NCBI GenBank assembly: GCA_902463905.1 | Contig: CABQHF010000141.1 | Coordinates: forward strand, 1 to 5,573 | Direction: 5' to 3' | DNA: 5,573 bases | From: an uncultured Faecalibacterium sp. | Lineage (GTDB): Bacteria; Bacillota; Clostridia; Oscillospirales; Ruminococcaceae | Shown: piece after piece, positions 1 to 5,564 of the stretch | Position numbering within the stretch: the first letter of the stretch is position 1 | Layout of the letters: each line of letters starts with the position of its first letter | Program-made: the position numbers and the translations under genes | The notes under the pieces: generated by a model | What the model was told of the DNA's origin: nothing | Seen by the model: the letters and a program-made list of their open reading frames with translations, nothing else | The model's database searches: none

Positions 1-1
1 C

Positions 2-1231
2 CTGCTGCTGATCACCAAGATCTGGGACGCCGTGAATGACCCCATCATCGGTGCCATCGTGGACTCCCGCAAGGCCACCAAGGGCGGCAAGTTCATCCCG
101 TGGATCCGCGCCTTCTCCTTCCCCATGGCAGTGCTGTGCATACTGGGCTTTGTCAATGTGGGCAATATCAACTACGGCCTGCGTCTGGCCTATATGTTCG
201 TCACCTACGTTCTGTACGAGGCACTGTACACCTGCGTCAACGTGCCCTTCGGTACCCTGTCCAGCGTGATGACCGATGATGTCAGCCAGCGCACCGCACT
301 GTCCCGCTACCGCAGCCTTGGCGGCACCATCTTCATGACCGTCATGGTCATGATCGGCCCCCTGTTCCTGTATGTGGACAACAAGCCCGTGGCTGGCCGC
401 TTCCTGATGCTGGCCTGCATCTGCGCTATGCTGGGTCTGCTGTGCCTGCAGATCACCTGCGTGTGGTGCAAGGAGCGCGTGGAAGTGCCCGAGCGTCCGC
501 AGGGCGAAAAGCTGAACTACCTGCACGTGCTCAAGGAGATCTCTCACAATAAGGCTCTGCTGGGCGTTATGTTCTTCAGCCTGACCGGCATGATCGGTGC
601 TTCCGTGGTCAACGGTCTGAACACCTACCTGTATAAGGACTTCTTCGGCAACGTTAAAATTCAGGCTGTCTCCGGTATGCTGAGCGTGCTGTACGCGGTG
701 CTGTCCTTTGCCATCACCCAGCCTCTGGCCAACAAGTTCGGCAAGAAGGAGTGGTGCTGCATGGGCGCTGGCTTTGCCGCCATCGTGTTCGGCATCCTGT
801 TCTTCTTCCCCGTCCACAACCCTGTGGCCTTCATCGTCATCAACGGTATCTGCTATCTGGGCGCTTCCGGTATGCAGGTGCTGATCTGGGCCATGGTCAA
901 CGACGCCATCGACTACCATGAGCTGCAGACCGGCGAGCGCAACGAGGGCATCGTCTACTCCACCTACTCCTTCTTCCGCAAGCTTGCAAGCGCCATTTCC
1001 GGCAGCCTGTCCAGCTTTGTGCTGGGTGCCATCGGCTACAACGTTACCGCAGGCGCTGTGCAGACCGCAGGCGTTGTGAACGCCATCTGGAAGAGCTACA
1101 CCGGCGTCTACTTCCTGGGCTACGGCATTGCAGTTGCCATCCTGTTCTTCGTCTACCCCCTGACCAAGCAGAAGACTGCTGAGATGCTGACCGAGCTGAA
1201 GGCTCGCCGCGCCGCAAAGGAGAGCAAGTAA
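2..1231 (+). CDS. GPH-family (MelB-type) sugar/glycoside:cation symporter, 5'-truncated by the window edge
   Basis: This is an inner-membrane secondary transporter expected to import a glycoside or sugar with Na+ or H+. The reading frame is open from base 2, so the true start lies outside; a GTG at 32 sits inside a conserved motif and is not the start. The first visible residues carry WDAVNDPIIG, matching the MelB cation-site pattern D-x3-D-P (Asp55/Asp59 in E. coli MelB, from memory), so roughly 45 N-terminal residues are missing. Other family hallmarks follow: GGKFIPW after the first motif, a MTDD..QRTALSRYR loop near bases 270-315, and DAIDYHELQTGERNEG near 903-950 followed by YSFFRKL. Several hydrophobic segments alternate with short loops, and the C-terminus is basic and cytosolic (KARRAAKESK). 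The visible length (409 residues) fits a family of about 450-500. It is co-directional with the next two genes and 3 nt from the hydrolase. The substrate cannot be read from sequence. Confidence 0.92.
   Translation: MLLITKIWDAVNDPIIGAIVDSRKATKGGKFIPWIRAFSFPMAVLCILGFVNVGNINYGLRLAYMFVTYVLYEALYTCVNVPFGTLSSVMTDDVSQRTALSRYRSLGGTIFMTVMVMIGPLFLYVDNKPVAGRFLMLACICAMLGLLCLQITCVWCKERVEVPERPQGEKLNYLHVLKEISHNKALLGVMFFSLTGMIGASVVNGLNTYLYKDFFGNVKIQAVSGMLSVLYAVLSFAITQPLANKFGKKEWCCMGAGFAAIVFGILFFFPVHNPVAFIVINGICYLGASGMQVLIWAMVNDAIDYHELQTGERNEGIVYSTYSFFRKLASAISGSLSSFVLGAIGYNVTAGAVQTAGVVNAIWKSYTGVYFLGYGIAVAILFFVYPLTKQKTAEMLTELKARRAAKESK
1216..1222 (+). promoter_or_regulatory. Ribosome binding site of the alpha/beta hydrolase, inside the transporter 3' end
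   Basis: AAAGGAG lies within the last codons of the transporter, 12 nt before the ATG at 1235. It supports that start. With the 3 nt gap it also suggests translational coupling between transporter and hydrolase. Confidence 0.7.
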
Positions 1232-1234
1232 ACC

Positions 1235-1990
1235 ATGAAGATCTTACAGGTTCAGTTTAAAAACCGCAATGGCCACACCCTGCGCGGCATCGTGACCCTG
1301 CCCGACACCGAGGGCAAGGTACCCTTTGTGGTGCATCTGCACGGCTTTGCCGGCAGCTGCAGCGGCTACAAGTCCATGTACACCCACCTGTCCCGCGCTC
1401 TGGCAGCGCAGGGCATCGGCAGCGCCCGGTTCGATTTCTACGGCAACGGCGAGAGCGACGGCGAGTTCGAGGATATGAGCTTCGACGGCCTGCACACCGA
1501 TGCACAGGATATCTTTGCATGGGCCGCTGAGCAGCCCTATGTGGACAGCGAAAAGCTGTTCCTCTCCGGCCAGAGCATGGGCGGCTACATTGCCGCCTCC
1601 TGCGCACCGGTCATCCAGCCCCACGGCCTGATTTTGCTGTGCCCGGGCGCCGGGATGTGGTTTGGCTGCGCACAGCGCGCCGACGGCGTTGTGCAGACCG
1701 GCAAGGACTACACCGACATGGAGGGTCTGTGCTACAAGATGGCCTTTAACTACGAGATGGCCAAGCACCCCGACCCCTTTACCGAGGCCAAGGGCTACAA
1801 CGGCCCGGTGCTGCTGCTGCGCGCCGACGATGACCGTCTGGTGGACGAGGGCACCTGCAACCGTTACGCACAGGTGTACACCGCACCCGAGGTGGACACC
1901 ATTGCAGGCGGCGGCCACAACTTTGCCACGCTGGCAGCCCGTGCCGCCGTGGAGGAAAAGACCGCAGCATTCATCAAAGCAAATCTGTAA
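1235..1990 (+). CDS. Alpha/beta hydrolase of the cinnamoyl/feruloyl esterase type
   Basis: A 251-residue, apparently cytosolic serine hydrolase (no signal peptide). The fold elements are in order: HGFAG at 36-40 for the oxyanion hole, RFDFYGNGESDGEFEDM at 65-81, the nucleophile elbow GQSMG with Ser114, a probable acid Asp200 in ADDDRLV, and His228 in GGGHNF. The order, spacing and especially the RFDF-x-G-x-G-x-SDG-x-FE block resemble remembered cinnamoyl/feruloyl esterases such as Lactobacillus johnsonii LJ0536 and Butyrivibrio Est1E. As in those enzymes, an insert of about 45 residues (137-182) lies between the Ser and Asp strands and would form the substrate-binding cap. The likely reaction is hydrolysis of a carboxylic ester, possibly hydroxycinnamoyl; a related acyl esterase or peptidase-like activity is possible. 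The start ATG is supported by an upstream AAAGGAG. It sits between an importer and a flavin reductase in one operon. Confidence 0.85.
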   Translation: MKILQVQFKNRNGHTLRGIVTLPDTEGKVPFVVHLHGFAGSCSGYKSMYTHLSRALAAQGIGSARFDFYGNGESDGEFEDMSFDGLHTDAQDIFAWAAEQPYVDSEKLFLSGQSMGGYIAASCAPVIQPHGLILLCPGAGMWFGCAQRADGVVQTGKDYTDMEGLCYKMAFNYEMAKHPDPFTEAKGYNGPVLLLRADDDRLVDEGTCNRYAQVYTAPEVDTIAGGGHNFATLAARAAVEEKTAAFIKANL

Positions 1991-2006
1991 AGCAAAGCGT
2001 ATCTGC

Positions 2007-2013
2007 AAGGAGG
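2007..2013 (+). promoter_or_regulatory. Strong ribosome binding site of the flavin oxidoreductase
   Basis: AAGGAGG, a full match to the anti-Shine-Dalgarno core, sits 7 nt before the ATG at 2021. It fixes the start and predicts efficient translation of the last gene of the operon. Confidence 0.85.
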
Positions 2014-2020
2014 CTTTTGT

Positions 2021-3946
2021 ATGGAAAACGTAATTCTGCAGCCCATCGAGGTGGGCGGACAGACCTTTAAAAACCGCATCATGTTCCCCCCGCTGACCAC
2101 CGGCTACGAGAAAAACGGCATGATCAGCGAGCAGGACATGGGCTTCTACACCCGTCTGGCAAAGGGCGGCGTGGGCTACATCGTTCTGGGCGATGTGGCA
2201 CCCATCAACAGCTTTTCTCCCACCCCCAAGCTGTTTGACGACAGCCAGATCCCTGCCTTCAAGGCACTGGCCGACAGCGTACACGCCTACGGCACCAAGC
2301 TGGGCGTCCAGCTCTTCCACCCGGAGTACGATGTGGACGCCATCAACAGCCTGTTTATGCAGAAGAAGTTTGACGAGATGCGTCAGCGCCTGCATCACGA
2401 CATGATGTTCTTTACCGATGAGGTCAGCGAGGAGATGCTGATGGCCATCATCGATAAGATGTGCGCCTGCGCAGTGCGTGCACAGAAGGCCGGTGTGGAC
2501 GTCATCCAGATCCACGGCGACCGCCTGAACGGCTGCCTGTGCTCCACCCGCATGAACCACCGCACCGATAAGTTCGGCGGCAGTCTGGAGAACCGCGTCC
2601 GCTTTGCCCGCATGCTGACCCGCGCCATCCGCAAGGCTGTGCCGGATATGGTCATCGACTACAAGCTGTCCATCGTCACCCCGCAGCGCGGCAAGGGCGG
2701 CATTGACGAGGCCGACGCCGTGCAGTTTGCCCAGTGGCTGGTAGAGGACGGCGTGGATATGTTCCACGTTGCGCAGGCCAACCACACCGGCAACATGGCC
2801 GACACCATTCCTCCCATGGGCGTACAGCCCTACGGCTTCTTCGTCAAAATCGCCGGGGACATCAAAAAGGCCGTCAATGTGCCGGTCAGCGCCGTGGGTC
2901 GTATCGTGGATGCCGAAATGGCTGCGCGTGTCATCGAGAGCGGCATGGCCGACATGGTTGCCATGGGTCGCCCGCTGCTGGCAGACCCCGACTGGGGCAC
3001 CAAGATCGCTGCCGGGAAGGCCTGCGATATCCGCCGCTGCATCAGCTGCAACAAGGGCTGCACCGATGCCATCCAGAACCGTCAGTTCCTCTCCTGCGTG
3101 CTGAACGCGGAGAACGGCTACGAGAACACCCGCAGCATCCAGCCCGCAGCGCAGAAAAAGAAGATCGCCGTCCTCGGCGGCGGCCCTGCCGGTCTGGAAG
3201 CCGCCCGTGTGGCAGCGCTGCGCGGCCATGACGTGACCCTGTTTGAAAAGACCACCACTCTGGGCGGCCAGCTGAACATTGCCTGCGTACCTCCCCGCAA
3301 GGAGGAGATGCGCCGCGCCGCACAGGACCTGATCCACGCGGTCTGCAACGCCGGTGTGCACCTGTGCATGGGTCAGACCCGCACCGCCGAGCAGCTGAAG
3401 GACGCCGGTTTCGAGGCCGTCATCAACGCTGTGGGCGCACACAGCGCCGCACCCCGCATCCCCGGCATCGACAGCGTGAACGTGGCCGATGCATGGAAGG
3501 TTCTGGCCGGTGAGCAGCAGGTGTACGGCACGGTTGCCGTCATCGGCGGCGGCATGGTGGGCTGCGAGACCGCAGAGTATCTGGCTGCCCGCGGCTGCAA
3601 GGTGTCCGTTATCGAGATGATGGACAAGATCGCCGCAGGCGAGAGCACCACCATTCTGCCCACCCTGCTGGAAAACTATAAGACCTACGGCGTGGAGCAG
3701 TACCCCAGCCACAAGGTCAAGGAGTTCCGCATGGACGCCGTCGTCTGCGAGAACAAGGACGGCGCAGAGGTGACCATCCCCTGCGATTACATCGTGCTGG
3801 CTATGGGCGCACGCTCCAACGAATTTGACGCTGCTGCGCTGGAAGCTGCCAGCATCCCGGTGTATTCCATTGGCGATGCCGCCGGCAAGGCTGCGGATAT
3901 CTCCAACGCCATCCGCACCGGCTACGATACCGCCTGCCAGCTGTAA
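2021..3946 (+). CDS. Old Yellow Enzyme-family NAD(P)H:flavin oxidoreductase (2,4-dienoyl-CoA reductase / enoate reductase / BaiCD-like)
   Basis: A 641-residue multidomain flavoenzyme predicted to reduce an activated C=C bond in the cytosol. Residues 1-365 form the FMN TIM barrel: FKNRIMFPPLTT at 16-27, GVQLFH with His100, IHG at 164-166, FGGSLENR at 185-192, VGR at 292-294 and MGRPLLADP at 315-323. A 4Fe-4S ligand set follows, Cys340-x2-Cys343-x3-Cys347-x11-Cys359, with the spacing of E. coli dienoyl-CoA reductase. Residues 380-641 form the FAD/NAD(P)H module: GGGPAG at 386-391 with acidic Glu409, a second GGGMVG at 509-514 with Glu532, and the FAD motif IGDAAG at 617-622. Length and order are normal for the family, and the C-terminus resembles BaiCD. 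The loop after IHG is unusual: it reads HGDRLNGCLCSTRMN and lacks the usual catalytic Tyr, and Lys215 replaces a usual Arg near the FMN. The family call is secure; the substrate (enoate, cinnamate, bile acid, steroid or dienoyl-CoA) is not. Confidence 0.93.
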   Translation: MENVILQPIEVGGQTFKNRIMFPPLTTGYEKNGMISEQDMGFYTRLAKGGVGYIVLGDVAPINSFSPTPKLFDDSQIPAFKALADSVHAYGTKLGVQLFHPEYDVDAINSLFMQKKFDEMRQRLHHDMMFFTDEVSEEMLMAIIDKMCACAVRAQKAGVDVIQIHGDRLNGCLCSTRMNHRTDKFGGSLENRVRFARMLTRAIRKAVPDMVIDYKLSIVTPQRGKGGIDEADAVQFAQWLVEDGVDMFHVAQANHTGNMADTIPPMGVQPYGFFVKIAGDIKKAVNVPVSAVGRIVDAEMAARVIESGMADMVAMGRPLLADPDWGTKIAAGKACDIRRCISCNKGCTDAIQNRQFLSCVLNAENGYENTRSIQPAAQKKKIAVLGGGPAGLEAARVAALRGHDVTLFEKTTTLGGQLNIACVPPRKEEMRRAAQDLIHAVCNAGVHLCMGQTRTAEQLKDAGFEAVINAVGAHSAAPRIPGIDSVNVADAWKVLAGEQQVYGTVAVIGGGMVGCETAEYLAARGCKVSVIEMMDKIAAGESTTILPTLLENYKTYGVEQYPSHKVKEFRMDAVVCENKDGAEVTIPCDYIVLAMGARSNEFDAAALEAASIPVYSIGDAAGKAADISNAIRTGYDTACQL

Positions 3947-3967
3947 AACAAAAATATCGTTCTATTT

Positions 3968-4010
3968 GTGGGTCAGAAACGCCTGTGGGCGCTTCTGACC
4001 CACTTTTTTT
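3968..4010 (+). terminator. Intrinsic terminator of the three-gene operon
   Basis: GTGGGTCAGAA (3968-3978) pairs perfectly with TTCTGACCCAC (3993-4003). After one A/C mismatch the stem continues with CGCC/GGCG around a TGTG loop, and seven T residues follow (4004-4010). It starts 21 nt after the flavoenzyme stop codon, ending the transporter-hydrolase-oxidoreductase transcript. Confidence 0.95.
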
Positions 4011-4011
4011 A

Positions 4012-4053
4012 CCCTCTCAGGCGCTCCCGCGCCAGCTCTCCCAAGGGGAGAGC
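4012..4053. repeat. Intergenic palindromic repeat, cluster A
   Basis: Two adjacent inverted repeats: GGCGC/GCGCC (4020-4033, 4 nt loop) and GCTCTCCC/GGGAGAGC (4035-4042 and 4046-4053). The CCCTCTCA opening followed by a GC-rich stem and a CTCTCCC..GGGAGAG stem is a pattern I recall from dispersed intergenic elements in Faecalibacterium-type genomes. It has no T-tract and is not a terminator. The block 4054-4108 to the next cluster shows only a weak direct repeat (CCCGGAAACT at 4061, GCCGGGAACT at 4081) and no gene. Confidence 0.6.
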
Positions 4054-4108
4054 GGACACGCCCGGAAACTTTACGGGTCAGCCGGGAACTGTACCGCCAC
4101 CGCTTAAG

Positions 4109-4185
4109 CCTTCACCCACCGGGGGAAGGTGGCGCGTAGCGCCGGATGAGGGGCAGCACCAGCTCCCCCGAAGGGGTAGCCAAGG
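4109..4185. repeat. Intergenic palindromic repeat, cluster B
   Basis: Three consecutive hairpins: CCTTCACCC/GGGGGAAGG (4109-4129, one mismatch), GGCGC-gta-GCGCC (4131-4143), and a GCTCCCCC/GGGGTAGC stem (4162-4180, one mismatch). It ends in AGCCAAGG. The middle GGCGC/GCGCC stem is shared with cluster A, which argues for members of one repeat family. Confidence 0.6.
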
Positions 4186-4239
4186 TTTAAAGCCCATTGC
4201 TAAAGTATTAGGCATCATGAGGAGACTTTCGGCAGTGCT

Positions 4240-4300
4240 CTTGGCTCTCCCTTTGAGGAAAGACTTCCACCCGCTCCGGGGGAAGATGTCGCGGAGCGCA
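4240..4300. repeat. Degenerate intergenic palindromic repeat, cluster C
   Basis: CTTGGCTCTCCC at 4240-4251 resembles the reverse complement of the distal stem-and-tail parts of clusters A and B. CTTCCACCC/GGGGGAAG (4264-4272 and 4278-4285) with the following TGTCGCGGAGCGCA mirrors CCTTCACCC..GGGGGAAGG with TGGCGCGTAGCGCC in cluster B. It looks like a decayed copy of the same element. The stretch 4186-4239 between clusters B and C shows nothing recognisable. Confidence 0.5.
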
Positions 4301-4318
4301 TTCAAAATCATCCCACAT

Positions 4319-4355
4319 AAAAAGGCTGCTGCACAAAACCCTGTGCAGCAGCCTT
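4319..4355 (-). terminator. Intrinsic terminator of the antiporter gene
   Basis: A perfect 14-bp stem, AAGGCTGCTGCACA (4322-4335) with TGTGCAGCAGCCTT (4342-4355), encloses a 6-nt loop. Read on the minus strand it begins 23 nt after the antiporter stop and runs into TTTTT (complement of 4319-4323). On the plus strand the following sequence is A/T-rich (TTAAATATTTTA), so weak bidirectional activity is possible. Confidence 0.92.
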
Positions 4356-4378
4356 AAATATTTTACGTTTACAACAGA

Positions 4379-5338
4379 TCAGATGCTGAACTGCACGGCG
4401 CAGAAGGCGGCATAGATGCACAGCAGTGCAATGCCCTGCGGGCGGCTCAGCTTGCCCTTGATCAGAGCGGGCAGGGTGAGCAGCAGCATCACGGCAAACA
4501 TGACCGGGATATCCATCACCAGCGAGGCGTTCATGCCTGCGATGGTGGAGTTCTGCGGGATGCTGAAGGGTGCCAGCGTGACAGACACGCCGCTGACCAG
4601 CACCAGATTGAACACGTTTGCACCGATGACGTTGCCCAGCGACAGCGCGCCGTGACCCTTGGCCAGCGAGGTGATGGCGGTGACCAGCTCCGGCAGCGAG
4701 GTGCCCAGTGCCACAAAGGTCAGCGCAATGACCGACTCCGGCACGCCCAGCGCCTGTGCGATGAGGGTGCCGTTGTCCACCAGCAGGTCAGCGCCCACAG
4801 CAATGAGCACTGCGCCGATGGCCAGCAGCCCCAACTCCTTGGCAAAGGAGCCTTCCTCAGCCTGCTCTTCCTCTTCCGGGGCGGGGGTATTTTTCATAGC
4901 CAGCACGTTGCACACGATGTAAGCCACGAACATGGCCAGCAGGATCAGGCCCACCGGGCGAGTGAAGGAGCCGGTGGTGTAGGCCACACCGGCATAGAAA
5001 GCGGCAGCCACAAAGAAGAAGGCCACCGGGGTGCGCAGGCTCTTGGGGTCAACCTTGCCCGGGCGCACCGCAATGGTGATGGCGGCGATCAGTGCAGCGT
5101 TGCAGATGACCGAGCCGATGGCGTTGCCGTAGGCGATCTCGCCGTGACCGGTGAGGGCAGAGGTGGTGGACACCATGACCTCCGGCAGGGTGGTACCGAT
5201 GGACACCACCGTGGCACCGATGAGCAGCTCCGGCACATGGAAGCGGCGGGCGATGCCGGTGGCACCGTCCACAAACCAGTCGCCGCCCTTGATCAGGCAC
5301 AGCAGACCCACGATAAATAACAGAACAGGGATCAGCAT
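4379..5338 (-). CDS. CaCA-family calcium/sodium antiporter (CaxA/YrbG/NCX_Mj-like)
   Basis: A 319-residue inner-membrane cation exchanger, expected to export Ca2+ (or another divalent ion) in exchange for Na+. It has the two inverted alpha-repeats of the family. Repeat 1 has GTTLPE (48-53, Glu53) and GNAIGSVICN (71-80, Asn80). Repeat 2 has GTSLPE (212-217, Glu217) and GNVIGANVFN (235-244, Asn244). From memory of Methanocaldococcus NCX_Mj, these match Glu54, Asn81, Glu213 and the Asp240 position, the last being Asn here as in many relatives. About ten hydrophobic segments are visible, with an acidic linker (PEEEEQAEE, 154-162) between the halves. The start at 5338 is preferred over an in-frame upstream ATG at 5374, because AAGGAG lies 7 nt before it, the protein then begins directly with the first membrane helix, and the upstream ATG lies at the terminator's T-tract. 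Ion specificity cannot be read. It is monocistronic in view, with its own promoter and attenuated leader. Confidence 0.93.
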   Translation of the reverse strand: MLIPVLLFIVGLLCLIKGGDWFVDGATGIARRFHVPELLIGATVVSIGTTLPEVMVSTTSALTGHGEIAYGNAIGSVICNAALIAAITIAVRPGKVDPKSLRTPVAFFFVAAAFYAGVAYTTGSFTRPVGLILLAMFVAYIVCNVLAMKNTPAPEEEEQAEEGSFAKELGLLAIGAVLIAVGADLLVDNGTLIAQALGVPESVIALTFVALGTSLPELVTAITSLAKGHGALSLGNVIGANVFNLVLVSGVSVTLAPFSIPQNSTIAGMNASLVMDIPVMFAVMLLLTLPALIKGKLSRPQGIALLCIYAAFCAVQFSI

Positions 5339-5345
5339 AATATCT

Positions 5346-5351
5346 CTCCTT
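5346..5351 (-). promoter_or_regulatory. Ribosome binding site deciding the antiporter start
   Basis: On the minus strand AAAAAGGAGAGA places an AAGGAG core 7 nt before the ATG at 5338. It lies after the leader terminator, so ribosomes can load only on read-through transcripts. Confidence 0.88.
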
Positions 5352-5374
5352 TTTAATAATAGCGGCAGAGGCAC

Positions 5375-5428
5375 AAAAAAAGACCTTTATCACATCCAGC
5401 CCAAAACGGGAAAATGTGATAAAAGTCT
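5375..5428 (-). terminator. Leader (attenuator) terminator upstream of the antiporter
   Basis: Read on the minus strand, AGACTTTTATCACA (5428-5415) pairs with TGTGATAAAGGTCT (5394-5381). In RNA this is 14 continuous pairs with one G-U wobble. Within the loop CCC/GGG (5410-5408 and 5402-5400) can form a small inner hairpin. A run of T follows directly (complement of A5375-5381). The odd pair would be an A/C mismatch on the plus strand, which with the T-tract shows the element acts on the minus strand. It stands between the promoter and the antiporter ribosome binding site, so it must be regulated or partial. Confidence 0.85.
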
Positions 5429-5528
5429 CAAGCATCCGGTACTGCATCGGGCATTTCTGCCGGGGGTGTCGCTGCAGCACAGCGCACCCGTTTTTCAACT
5501 AAAGTACGCCCCTTACTCCCTTTTATCC
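5418..5528 (-). promoter_or_regulatory. Candidate riboswitch / antiterminator leader RNA, class unassigned
   Basis: The predicted transcript starts near G5528. Its first bases GATAAAAG (5527-5520) are perfectly complementary to CTTTTATC (5425-5418), which is the 5' arm of the leader terminator, so the two pairings exclude each other. Between them are several hairpins: GGAGTA/TACTTT (5519-5514 with 5506-5501, G-U pairs), a strong 10-bp stem GGGTGCGCTG/CAGCG-a-CACCC (5489-5464, one bulged A), and GGCA-GAAA-TGCC with a GNRA loop (5461-5450). A closed multi-branched domain whose closing stem blocks a terminator is what an ON-type transcriptional riboswitch looks like. AAAAG-GGAGTA at the 5' side and GAGA-CTTTT at the 3' side partly resemble the closing junction of yybP-ykoY Mn2+ riboswitches, but the inner conserved loop is not recognised. 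A protein-binding antiterminator is the alternative. Confidence 0.6.
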
Positions 5529-5535
5529 AGAGAAT

Positions 5536-5564
5536 ATTATACCTGTTTTCCAGCAAAAGCGCAA
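5536..5564 (-). promoter_or_regulatory. Sigma-A-type promoter of the antiporter transcript
   Basis: On the minus strand a consensus -10 TATAAT (5541-5536) is preceded at a 17-nt spacing by TTGCGC (5564-5559), a partial -35 match (TTG conserved). Initiation is expected near 5529-5528, giving a leader of about 190 nt before the ATG at 5338. Confidence 0.75.

Noticed and set aside
32..1231. GTG at 32 as the genuine transporter start
   Set aside because: The open frame continues to base 2 and the upstream codons complete the family motif WDAVNDP, so the gene is cut by the window edge.
1244..3712. An 822-codon open frame on the minus strand opposite the hydrolase and oxidoreductase genes
   Set aside because: It lies antisense to two genes with complete conserved motifs, spans their boundary, is Ala/Gly/His/Val-rich with no recognisable domain, and is explained by strong third-position G/C bias removing stop codons on the opposite strand.
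4012..4300. CRISPR array or small structured RNA in the intergenic repeats
   Set aside because: The hairpin units are unequal in length and spacing, with no constant direct repeat or unique spacers, and no promoter-like sequence was seen in front of them.
4078..4311. A 77-codon minus-strand frame in the same gap
   Set aside because: It is the translation of repeat clusters B and C, lacks a ribosome binding site and has no recognisable protein features.
3968..4357. A 129-codon plus-strand frame in the intergenic gap
   Set aside because: It begins inside the operon terminator and runs through the palindromic repeats into the second terminator. Its Arg/Pro/Ser-rich product mirrors repeat sequence, and no ribosome binding site is seen.
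5049..5498. A 149-codon minus-strand frame starting in the antiporter leader, considered as a leader peptide
   Set aside because: It would start at TTG without a ribosome binding site, run through the leader terminator and continue out of frame into the antiporter gene; the product has no coherent features.
5512..5540. A possible plus-strand promoter (TATTAT at 5535-5540) for a gene beyond the window
   Set aside because: There is no acceptable -35 at the right spacing, and the same bases form the much better minus-strand -10 TATAAT.
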